64,000 bases of DNA from Eubacteriales bacterium (GTDB taxonomy: Bacteria; Bacillota; Clostridia; Lachnospirales; Lachnospiraceae): positions 1 to 64,000 of the forward strand of contig JAUNJG010000002.1 in assembly GCA_030533385.1 (NCBI GenBank). The letters run 5' to 3'. The notes beneath the pieces were generated by a model. That model saw only the letters and a list, made by a program, of their open reading frames with translations, searched no databases and was not told where the DNA came from. How positions within the stretch are numbered: position 1 is the stretch's first letter; each line of letters opens with the position of its first letter. Positions 34,944-42,192 of this stretch are shown here, piece after piece. Both the position numbers and the translations under genes were made by a program.

Positions 34944-35914
34944 TGAAGGTTCTCGTTCCGCTGAATAATAAAGATTACATGGAAAAGCTGGTGGATGCAG
35001 GCGCTGATGAGCTGTATCTTGGTTTTTATGATAAAGAGTGGTTTCGGATTTTTGGAGAGTACGCAGACATCAACCGCATGTCCGGATTTCGACAGAACGC
35101 CAACCGCTATGATTTCTCAGAGATGATTGCACTGGCAAAAAGTATCAAGGACAAAGGAGCTGCCGCCTTTGTTACCATGAATGCCAATTGCTATAGTGCC
35201 GCACAGGTGGAGTATGTGACAGAACATTATTTTCCTGCCATGAAGGAAGCGGGGATCAACGGTATCATTGTCTCAGATTTGCCTTTGGCGAGGGCGGCTC
35301 ACGAGGCAGGACTGGCAACGGTGGCCAGCACAATGTGCGCCATCTATAACAAGGACATAGCGACTTGCTGGTACGAGACGGGAATGCGCCGCTTTATTTT
35401 GCCAAGGGACTTGTCTCTCGACGAAATTTCTTCGATTTGCGAGGCGTACCCGGATGTGGAGTACGAAGTCTTTTTTATGAGAAACGGCTGTATCTTTTCT
35501 GACTGCTATTGCCTGGGAATGCATCGGAAAGAATGTGGTTCCACCTGCGGTTTTCTGCGAAACTGCGGCAAGCAGATAGTGACGGAACATACGGATTTTC
35601 ATGCAAAACAGCAGATAGATACCAACGATTATTTTTATAATAAACATTTTCATCACGACGCCTGTGGCATGTGTGCCCTGTATCGCATGAAGGAGATTGG
35701 CATCAGTGCCCTGAAAGTGGTGGGAAGGGCCGACCGCTGCGATTCAGTATGTGAGGATATCCGCCTGGCGAAGCGAAACATTGCCATCGCCGAGGCGGCA
35801 TCCTCGGAAGAAGAATATTTGAACAGGATGGAATACCCGGTTCGAGCAGGACAAAAATGTATGTGGGGGTTCTCCTGCTACTATCCGGAAGTCAGATTCC
35901 CGAAAAAACATTGA
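34943..35914 (+). CDS. U32-family protein with iron-sulfur-type cysteines (second of pair)
   Basis: 323 aa, a clearer U32 member. N-terminal barrel strands VLVPLNNKDYMEKLVDAGAD and ELYLGF, then AFVTMNANC, IIVSDLPLARAAHEAG, and the Cys-rich segment FFMRNGCIFSDCYCLGMHRK with ECGSTCGFLRNCG. A second Cys set (DACGMCALYRMKEIGISALK, DRCDSVCEDI) and MWGFSCYYPE follow. Such cysteines bind [4Fe-4S] in the hydroxylase-type U32 proteins. The start overlaps the previous stop. It ends 102 bp before the right att repeat of element B. Confidence 0.75.
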   Translation: MKVLVPLNNKDYMEKLVDAGADELYLGFYDKEWFRIFGEYADINRMSGFRQNANRYDFSEMIALAKSIKDKGAAAFVTMNANCYSAAQVEYVTEHYFPAMKEAGINGIIVSDLPLARAAHEAGLATVASTMCAIYNKDIATCWYETGMRRFILPRDLSLDEISSICEAYPDVEYEVFFMRNGCIFSDCYCLGMHRKECGSTCGFLRNCGKQIVTEHTDFHAKQQIDTNDYFYNKHFHHDACGMCALYRMKEIGISALKVVGRADRCDSVCEDIRLAKRNIAIAEAASSEEEYLNRMEYPVRAGQKCMWGFSCYYPEVRFPKKH

Positions 35915-36016
35915 GAACAGCGCCATGTCAGGTGCTTCTGTGGCGGTGTGCGGAGCGGGGAACGAGGACGGCATACAGTCTGACAGAGAGTTTTTGTTGT
36001 GCGTATGCCAGCACCA

Positions 36017-36423
36017 TCTGCTGCTAAGTCTTCCATTAAATCGGTGATGGGATCTCCGGTGGATTGGAAGGTGGCGGCAGAGAATGGTACGCCGCTGGAA
36101 GCCTGAGGCCACAGGCCCGTGGTGTGGTCAACATAGTAGTCGGCAAAGCCCTGCTCTTTAATCTGCTCCACCGTCAGATTTCGGGTGAGCTGGTGAACGA
36201 TAGTGCAGATCATCTCGATGTGATTTAATTCCTCTGTCCCGATATCTGTGAGGATTCCCATAACCTCCCGGTAAGGCATGGCGAAGCGCTGGGAGAGATA
36301 GCGCAAAGATGCCCCGGTTTCCCCGTCGGGGCCGCCAAATTGCGTGATGATTGCCTTTGCCATTTTTGCGTCGGTGCGGTGGATACGCACCGGATACTGT
36401 AATCTTTTTTCATAATTAAACAT
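36017..36423 (-). CDS. cotJC: cotJC segment 1 (N-terminal piece of the CotJC manganese-catalase-like spore protein)
   Basis: 135 codons plus two bases of a CotJC protein, starting MFNYEKRLQYPVRI at ATG 36423 with GGAGG 10 bp upstream. It carries the first half of the ferritin-like di-manganese site: E35 (GPDGETGASL), E65 and H68 (GTEELNHIEM); assignment is by analogy with manganese catalases. At the att repeat the true frame leaves CotJC and would run into element B as GAGIRTTKTLCQ, stopping at 35881. CotJC is a mother-cell-made coat protein. Together with 29615-29743 and 24929-25042 it encodes exactly 209 aa. Confidence 0.9.
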
Positions 36424-36425
36424 AT

Positions 36426-36692
36426 TTAGCAATCCTCCATTTCCCAAGGCCAGGGTTGTTTTGCCCATTTCCAGAAATCACCGCAGTTGGCGGAGACAGA
36501 GTCCAGAGTCAGCGGGCCGAAGCGAAGGGCATATTCGTGGAGAGCCTGCTGTTTGGCCTGGCTATAGTGCCTAAAATAGTGCAGCGCCTCCTCATCTTCC
36601 GGATGAGAATCCAGGTAGAGAGAGATATCCAGCGCCGCAAAACTGACGGCGTCGATATAAAACAACAGATTTTTTCTTTCCATTTGAGACAT
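36426..36692 (-). CDS. cotJB: Spore coat protein CotJB
   Basis: 88 aa: MSQMERKNLLFYIDAVSFAA, then LDISLYLDSHPEDEEALHYF and the end FWKWAKQPWPWEMEDC. The ALDISLYLDSHP pattern and the WPWE terminus are typical of CotJB. The ATG at 36692 overlaps the TAA of cotJA (TAATG), with AGGAG upstream, and cotJC follows after 2 bp. CotJA, CotJB and CotJC act together in the spore coat. Confidence 0.9.
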   Translation of the reverse strand: MSQMERKNLLFYIDAVSFAALDISLYLDSHPEDEEALHYFRHYSQAKQQALHEYALRFGPLTLDSVSANCGDFWKWAKQPWPWEMEDC

Positions 36693-36886
36693 TATTTTCC
36701 ACATCTCCTTCCCGTAAATGGCAGGTTTAAATCTATAAAAATCGTACCCTGCTTCAATCCATCTTCCGGTTTGTATAAATCGCCCCAGCGCTGCCATGGA
36801 ACATAGGCCATGGCGAGAGGAAGAGCGTCTATTTTTTTGACCGTGGATTCGCAGTGATGGGAGCAGGAAGTCTTCATTCCGTCCAT
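36692..36886 (-). CDS. cotJA: Spore coat-associated protein CotJA
   Basis: 64 aa. The conserved segment PLAMAYVPWQRWGDLYKPED and GTIFIDLNLPFTG matches CotJA, which is needed for incorporating CotJC into the coat in Bacillus. The start at 36886 has AAAGGA 8 bp upstream. It is the first gene of the cotJABC operon, whose last gene is split by elements B and A. Confidence 0.9.
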   Translation of the reverse strand: MDGMKTSCSHHCESTVKKIDALPLAMAYVPWQRWGDLYKPEDGLKQGTIFIDLNLPFTGRRCGK

Positions 36887-36919
36887 AACAGATTCCTTTC
36901 GGACAATTTGTACAATACC

Positions 36920-36927
36920 AGTATATG
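36920..36927 (-). promoter_or_regulatory. Possible mother-cell sigma-E (or sigma-K) -10 element of cotJ
   Basis: On the minus strand CATATACT lies 34 bp before the cotJA start, close to the CATAnnnT -10 consensus of sigma-E and sigma-K. A convincing -35 is not seen. Bacillus cotJ is sigma-E dependent, which supports the idea. Confidence 0.35.
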
Positions 36928-37007
36928 AAAAGAGGGAGAAAATGGGACACAAAGAAATTTCTTGTTACAGTCCGGCGGGATTTCTAAAATAGCCGGGAAA
37001 CGTTCCC

Positions 37008-37035
37008 TTGCATTTTTTAGAAAAAACGGTACAAT
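37008..37035 (+). promoter_or_regulatory. Putative promoter of the two CobW-type GTPase genes
   Basis: TTGCAT (37008-37013) and TACAAT (37030-37035) are 16 bp apart. A GGGAAACGTTCCC palindrome (36995-37007) abuts the -35 and could be an operator. The 5' leader of about 265 nt has small hairpins but no recognised riboswitch. Confidence 0.5.
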
Positions 37036-37305
37036 ATATGGTAGTCTGGCAGGGAATATCCGTGCGGGCGCATTGGAATATTGTCCGTCGGGATGAAAGA
37101 ACGACGTTCCTGCGGATTTTTCTGCGAAGAAAGGCGCCGGGGAAAGAGAGGAGCAAGGAGCGGTGGCCTGTGTGCAAAAAGTGGGGAGCGTCAGAGTTGA
37201 CATGGGAAATGAACGAAGAGTAAGCAGCCTGCGTTCATGAGCAAGTAGCGAAGCGGATTGCGAATGTCCGCTTTAGTCATAAGTATAGAAAGAAGGAAGA
37301 TAAGA

Positions 37306-38349
37306 ATGACAAAGATAGATATTATCTCCGGTTTCCTTGGAGCCGGAAAGACCACATTGATTAAGAAGTTGATTGAGGAAGTCTTCAAGGGTCAGAAAGT
37401 GGTGCTGGTGGAAAATGAGTTTGGTGAGATTGGGATTGACGGCGGCTTTTTGAAAGAGTCCGGCATCCAAATCAATGAGATGAACTCCGGCTGTATCTGC
37501 TGTTCCCTGGTGGGAGATTTTAATGTGGCATTAAAAGAAGTACTGTCCCAGTATGAACCGGACAGAATCCTCATCGAGCCATCAGGAGTAGGAAAATTAT
37601 CTGATGTCATCAAGGCGGTACAGGAAGTGGTGGATGGTGAGACTGTCGTTCTCAACAGCCACATTGCGGTGTCTGATGTGAAGCGGGCCAAGATGTACCT
37701 GAAAAACTTTGGAGAGTTTTATGAGAACCAGATTGCATATGCCAATGCCATTTTGTTGAGCCGCACTCAGGAGGTCAAAGAGGCGCAGCTTGAAAAGACA
37801 GTGGAATTGCTTCGCACCAAAAATGAGAAGGCGCCTATCGTGACAACTCCTTGGGAGGAGCTGACGGGAGCGCAGATTTTGGCGGTCATGGAAGGAAAGA
37901 ATGATTTCACGGAGGAACTGCTGAGAGAGGCTGAGATTTGTCCGGAATGTGGCCATCATCACGAACCTGGTCACGAGCATCATCACGACCATGGCCACTG
38001 TGATCACGACCATGAGCATCATCACGACCATGAACATTGCGGCCACGACCATCATCATCACCATGCGGACGATGTATTTGCCAGCTGGGGAAAAGAGACG
38101 CCTAAGAAATATACCGAGGGAGAAATTAAGGAGATTTTGGACAAACTGGCGAAGGAGGATTCTGAGGAATACGGAATCGTTCTGCGTGCCAAGGGTATCG
38201 TTCCGGCAGAAGATGGAACATGGATTCATTTTGATTTGGTGCCGGGAGAGCAGGAAGTCAGAAAAGGTGCAGCAGAATACACGGGTCGGATTTGTGTCAT
38301 TGGCTCTAAGCTGAAGGAAGAGAAGCTGCAGGAACTGTTTGGATTATAG
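37306..38349 (+). CDS. CobW/G3E-family GTPase with His-rich metal-binding segment
   Basis: 347 aa. P-loop SGFLGAGKTTLI (residues 8-19), the family signature CXCC in NSGCICCSLVGDF, EPSGVG, and a very His-rich loop (residues about 225-265: ECGHHHEPGHEHHHDHGH and more). A CobW C-terminal domain follows. COG0523 proteins are GTP-dependent chaperones that deliver zinc or other metals. AGAAGGAAG before ATG 37306 is preferred to the upstream ATG at 37258. A second G3E GTPase follows after 23 bp. Confidence 0.9.
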   Translation: MTKIDIISGFLGAGKTTLIKKLIEEVFKGQKVVLVENEFGEIGIDGGFLKESGIQINEMNSGCICCSLVGDFNVALKEVLSQYEPDRILIEPSGVGKLSDVIKAVQEVVDGETVVLNSHIAVSDVKRAKMYLKNFGEFYENQIAYANAILLSRTQEVKEAQLEKTVELLRTKNEKAPIVTTPWEELTGAQILAVMEGKNDFTEELLREAEICPECGHHHEPGHEHHHDHGHCDHDHEHHHDHEHCGHDHHHHHADDVFASWGKETPKKYTEGEIKEILDKLAKEDSEEYGIVLRAKGIVPAEDGTWIHFDLVPGEQEVRKGAAEYTGRICVIGSKLKEEKLQELFGL

Positions 38350-38372
38350 GAGTGTGAAAGGACAGGGAAGCT

Positions 38373-39338
38373 ATGGCAGGAAATAGAACGATGGAGATTC
38401 CGGTATATTTGTTCATGGGATTTCTGGAGAGCGGAAAGACCACCTTTATACAGGATACTTTGGAAGAAGATTATTTTAATGATGGGGAGCGCACTCTGCT
38501 GTTTGCATGTGAGGAGGGCATGGAAGAGTATGACGAGGAACTTTTAAAACGAACCAACACCACGGTGGTATATGTGGAAGAGGAAGAAGATTTTAATCGG
38601 GATTTTATGCTGGAGAAAGTATTACAGCATTATCCTGATCGGGTGATTATCGAGCACAACGGCATGTGGTCTGTGGAAAATCTGCTGACGGAGATGGACG
38701 AGACACCGCTCATGGTGTTTCAGACCATCGTGCTGGTCAACGGAGCAACCTTTGAACTATATATGAATAATATGCGCTCTCTGGCGGTGGAAATGTTTAA
38801 GATTGCGGAGATGGTCATTATGAATCGCTGTACGGAGGACACGCCAAGAGCCACCTACCGCCGCAGCATCAAGGCGGTAAACCGCCGGGTGCAGGTATTG
38901 TTTGAGTCGGAAGAAGACATGGGCGAGGAAGAGGAAATGCTGCCTTTCGATATTGACGGTGATGAAATTCATCTGGAAGATGAAGATTATGGCGTCTGGT
39001 TCATTGACGCCATGGAACGGCCGGAGGTCTACGATGGCAAAACTTTGGTGATGAAAAGCCGGGTGTATAAATCAATCCGTCTGCCAAAGGGGTGCTTTGT
39101 GCCGGGACGCCATGCCATGACCTGTTGCGCCGATGATATTCAGTTCATCGGTTATCTGTGTCATACCAACCATGCGAAATCATCCACGGTAAAGACTCTG
39201 AAAAATAAGATGTGGGTGACTGTCACCGCAGAGATTAAGGTGGAATACAACAAGGAATACGGGGAGGAAGGTCCTGTGCTGTATGCGAAAAGGATTGAGG
39301 CTGCAGAGCCTCCGGTGGACGAGCTGGTATATTTTTAG
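38373..39338 (+). CDS. Second G3E-type GTPase, divergent, partner of the His-rich one
   Basis: 321 aa. P-loop FMGFLESGKTTFI (near residue 15); the CXCC motif of the usual family is absent. IIEHNGMW stands where EPSG would be. The C-terminal region FVPGRHAMTCCADDIQFIGY, then VTVTAEIKVEYNKEYGEEGP, resembles the OB-like end of the TIGR03943/DUF1980 type. Such GTPase pairs occur together in clostridia and are thought to handle a metal, but the substrate is unknown. AAAGGACAGGGAAGCT precedes the ATG. Confidence 0.8.
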   Translation: MAGNRTMEIPVYLFMGFLESGKTTFIQDTLEEDYFNDGERTLLFACEEGMEEYDEELLKRTNTTVVYVEEEEDFNRDFMLEKVLQHYPDRVIIEHNGMWSVENLLTEMDETPLMVFQTIVLVNGATFELYMNNMRSLAVEMFKIAEMVIMNRCTEDTPRATYRRSIKAVNRRVQVLFESEEDMGEEEEMLPFDIDGDEIHLEDEDYGVWFIDAMERPEVYDGKTLVMKSRVYKSIRLPKGCFVPGRHAMTCCADDIQFIGYLCHTNHAKSSTVKTLKNKMWVTVTAEIKVEYNKEYGEEGPVLYAKRIEAAEPPVDELVYF

Positions 39339-39476
39339 GAGGCCGGGGGAGGAGATTTCTTTATGTCGGTTAGCTGATGGCTGTTTGGAAAAGAAGACAT
39401 TGCCGGCGCAGCGGCTGCAAATCTGAGATGTAATGAAAAATAATGAATTTCTTCCTATTTAAATGTAAATTTAGTA

Positions 39477-39505
39477 TTGCACTGGAGAAGAACAAATGTT
39501 ACAAT
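39477..39505 (+). promoter_or_regulatory. Promoter of the DUF1538-PII pair
   Basis: TTGCAC (39477-39482) and TACAAT (39500-39505) are 17 bp apart. The promoter lies inside the long upstream open frame, which argues for a translation start at 39608 rather than 39443. Confidence 0.6.
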
Positions 39506-39607
39506 ATTAGCATGGGTATTTTGTGGATTTTGTCAGAAGACACGAACAAAGGTACCTTTGTAACAATAGAATACAGCAATCGAAGAAAGGAGAAAGAGAA
39601 CTTCGTT

Positions 39608-41119
39608 ATGAACGAGAAGCTAAAAGAAAAAATAAAGGAATCGCTTTCCAGTGTTCTTCCGATTACCGTAATCGTTCTTATATTGAGTGTTACTCTAGTT
39701 CCCATGGAGATAGGCACTCTTGCATTGTTTTTGTTCGGAGCAATACTTTTGATTGTGGGAATGGGATTTTTTCAGCTTGGAGCCGAGATGTCCATGACCC
39801 CGTTGGGGCAGGGTGTAGGAGGAAAGCTGGTAAAAAGCAAACAAATCTTTTTCATTGTGATAATGTGTTTCCTCATGGGAACCATCATCACGATTGCAGA
39901 GCCGGATTTACAGGTCTTGGCCAATCAGGTCGCATCAATTCCAAATAATGTTTTAATCTGGACAGTTGCCGTCGGCGTGGGTATTTTTCTTGCAGCGGCG
40001 GTGTTGCGTATTTTATTCCATATCAGCCTTTCTAAAATGCTGATGGTATTATACGTTTTTTTATTTATATTATCTTTTTTTTCTCCATCAGAATTTACAG
40101 CAGTGGCTTTTGATGCAGGAGGAGTGACCACCGGCCCTATGACGGTGCCGTTCATTATGGCCTTCGGTATCGGTTTGTCAGCCTCCAGAAGTGATAAGGA
40201 AAGTGCCAATGACAGCTTTGGTTTGGTTGCTCTTTGTAGTATCGGCCCTATCATGATGGTTATGCTCCTCGGCATCTTTTATCATCCGACGGAAGCGGTG
40301 TACACGGCGGCGGAGATGACCCCGGTGGTGACGACGACGGATGTCTTGTTGCTTTTTGCGAGAGAGCTACCGGAATACGGTAAAGAAGTGCTGATGAGTA
40401 TGTCGCCGGTCATCGGCGTGTTTCTTCTGTTCCAGATGGTGACGAAGTATTATCATGGAAGACAGATTGCCCGGATGATAGTAGGTCTGGCCTATACCAT
40501 CGTGGGATTGATTCTGTTCCTTACAGGAGTAAATGTAGGTTTTGCCCCGGTGGGTAATCTTCTTGGAACAGGCATCGGGGAGACCAGTTTTGCCTGGGTT
40601 CTTATCCCGATAGGAGTGGTCATCGGCTATTACATTGTCAAGGCAGAGCCGGCGGTACAGGTATTGAATGAGCAGGTGGAGGAGATTACGGGAGGAGTCG
40701 TTTCCCGCAAGATGATGAACCTTGCTCTTTCTGGCGGAGTGGCCTGTGCAGTGGCTCTCTCCATGGTGAGAGTGCTGACGGGAATCAATATTTATTGGAT
40801 TATTATTCCGGGTTACATAGCTGCGCTGTTTATGAGCAGAATGGTACCGCCGATGTTTGTCGGCATTGCCTTTGACTCCGGTGGGGTGGCCAGCGGTCCG
40901 ATGACCTCAACCTTTTTGCTTCCTCTTGCCATGGGGGCCAGCACTGCCGTGGGAGGAAATGTGGTGACGGATGCCTTTGGCATTGTGGCGCTGGTAGCTT
41001 TGGCTCCCCTGATCGCCATTCAAATTATGGGGATTTTGTATGAGTATAAATCAAAAGGCGCTCCGCAATCAGAAGATACGTTGCCGGAAGATATTGTCAT
41101 TGAATTTGAGGAGGAGTAG
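39608..41119 (+). CDS. DUF1538 membrane protein with two repeat halves
   Basis: About 503 aa with 12 or so membrane segments in two homologous halves. The pattern AFDAGGVTTGPMTVPF in the first half recurs as AFDSGGVASGPMTSTF in the second, each followed by a DSFGLVAL / DAFGIVAL motif. This is the DUF1538 (PF07556) architecture, of unproven transport function. The paired DxGGVxxGPM motifs look like symmetry-related substrate or ion sites of a transporter. The start at ATG 39608 is downstream of the promoter. The PII-like gene begins 3 bp after the stop. Confidence 0.82.
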   Translation: MNEKLKEKIKESLSSVLPITVIVLILSVTLVPMEIGTLALFLFGAILLIVGMGFFQLGAEMSMTPLGQGVGGKLVKSKQIFFIVIMCFLMGTIITIAEPDLQVLANQVASIPNNVLIWTVAVGVGIFLAAAVLRILFHISLSKMLMVLYVFLFILSFFSPSEFTAVAFDAGGVTTGPMTVPFIMAFGIGLSASRSDKESANDSFGLVALCSIGPIMMVMLLGIFYHPTEAVYTAAEMTPVVTTTDVLLLFARELPEYGKEVLMSMSPVIGVFLLFQMVTKYYHGRQIARMIVGLAYTIVGLILFLTGVNVGFAPVGNLLGTGIGETSFAWVLIPIGVVIGYYIVKAEPAVQVLNEQVEEITGGVVSRKMMNLALSGGVACAVALSMVRVLTGINIYWIIIPGYIAALFMSRMVPPMFVGIAFDSGGVASGPMTSTFLLPLAMGASTAVGGNVVTDAFGIVALVALAPLIAIQIMGILYEYKSKGAPQSEDTLPEDIVIEFEEE

Positions 41120-41122
41120 TAT

Positions 41123-41845
41123 ATGCAGCAGGATAAGAAACAATCTGCTCCGAGGATGCTGGTGTCCATCACCCCATTGAAGAATGGCAGTAAATTAGAA
41201 AAAATATTTGACATACTGCATATTCCCATTTATTATCAATGTCGGGGAAAAGGAACTGCGCCGTCGGAACTCATGGATATTTTCGGCCTGGGAGGATCGA
41301 CCCGGGTGCTTACTTTAGTTTTCGTGCCTAAATTTCAGGTAAAAGAACTATTTGACATGATGAAGGAAAAGCTTTTCTATAATCGAAGAGGTGGAGGCAT
41401 CGCCGTCACCGTGCCGATTACCGGCCTGCAAAATCCGGTGCATCAGGTGATGATGGAAGGTGCCAAGGTTTCTATGGAAAAGCTGGAAAAACTGGAAGGA
41501 GAAAGGACGGACAGAGATATGGCTGATATACAAAAAAAATCAGAGTATACTATGATATGGATATCAGTAGTCTGCGGCTACAGCGATGATGCCATTGATG
41601 CGGCCAGGGAAGCAGGTGCCCGGGGTGGTACTGTGCTGAGGGGCCGTCGGAGAAATTCGGAGCATATGAGTCAGCATTTGGGCATTAGTATGCAGGATGA
41701 ACAAGAGTTTGTGATGATTATCACCCGCACAGAAAATAAAAATAAAGTGATGGATGCTCTTTGCAAAGCCTGCGGACTGCGGACTCCGGCTCATGGAGTT
41801 GTCTTTTCCCTGCCGGTGGACGAGGCCATCGGACTGGAGGAGTAA
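41123..41845 (+). CDS. PII-like signalling protein with two PII-type domains
   Basis: 240 aa. The first half (VSITPLKNGSKLEKIFDILH, then LGGSTRVLTLVFVPKFQVKE and FYNRRGGGIAVTVPITG) and the second (WISVVCGYSDDAIDAAREAG, GGTVLRGRRRNSE, EEFVMIITRTENKNKVMDAL-like) both follow the P-II beta-alpha-beta layout. PII proteins bind ATP/ADP and a metabolite and gate membrane transporters such as AmtB. Its immediate coupling to the DUF1538 protein suggests the same kind of control. GGAGG precedes the ATG. Confidence 0.82.
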   Translation: MQQDKKQSAPRMLVSITPLKNGSKLEKIFDILHIPIYYQCRGKGTAPSELMDIFGLGGSTRVLTLVFVPKFQVKELFDMMKEKLFYNRRGGGIAVTVPITGLQNPVHQVMMEGAKVSMEKLEKLEGERTDRDMADIQKKSEYTMIWISVVCGYSDDAIDAAREAGARGGTVLRGRRRNSEHMSQHLGISMQDEQEFVMIITRTENKNKVMDALCKACGLRTPAHGVVFSLPVDEAIGLEE

Positions 41846-41910
41846 ACGAGAGCCGGGTGTGCTGACGTGAATAGGAGAAAGATGCCGGCCATGCCGGAAT
41901 ATCATTTGAT

Positions 41911-41943
41911 CAGGCTGTCGCTTTGTGCGGCAGCCTCCCTTTT
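41911..41943 (+). terminator. Terminator after the PII-like gene
   Basis: AGGCTGTCGC pairs with GCGGCAGCCT and is followed by CCCTTTT. The remaining gap to prfC (41944-42192) shows no gene or clear promoter. Confidence 0.65.
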
Positions 41944-42192
41944 GCAGTGCGGGAGTGCAGGATGTCCGCGTGCGAAAATCGACCGGAGTTATCCATTTCT
42001 TCCCATGTTGTCTTGCTGAAAAAATGTTCTGACGGATGATGACAGACAGGGTGACAGAGAAGATTTTTTCAGAAAGATACGGGAGGATCCGCCTGGCCAG
42101 GTAAAAAGGATCGGGGATTGTGCCGGATGTGGGCAGACGTGTTGTCGCTGATATTGGAAAGCCCCGGAGAAAGAGTAAAATAGGAGAGAATT

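Larger units (their letters stand above)
29735..36025 (+). mobile_element. Element B: serine-recombinase element inside cotJC carrying a peptide-modification-like cassette
   Basis: The 9-bp repeat TCTGCTGCT is at both ends (29735-29743 and 36017-36025), giving a 6282-bp unit. Joining there restores the cotJC codons GCA GCA GAG GAG AAA. Both inner flanks contain ACAAC followed by an A-rich run in inverted orientation, a weak hint of att arms. Contents: serine recombinase, ECF-type permease, Tyr/Gly repeat protein, radical SAM protein and two U32-like proteins. The interval 29744-30065 has a short stop-bounded open stretch (AAQWEQLKNAIICPEAIFIY on) without a start codon; nothing else was identified there. 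Confidence 0.85.

Noticed and set aside
33017..35914. U32 proteins as collagenase-type peptidases processing the repeat protein
   Set aside because: Not excluded, but the cysteine clusters match the iron-sulfur hydroxylase-type U32 group better, so no peptidase role was assigned.
24929..36423. Simple transposon decay as the explanation of cotJC
   Set aside because: Three pieces joining with exact frame at two short direct repeats, with two intact recombinases, is better explained by site-specific insertion; decay would leave indels.
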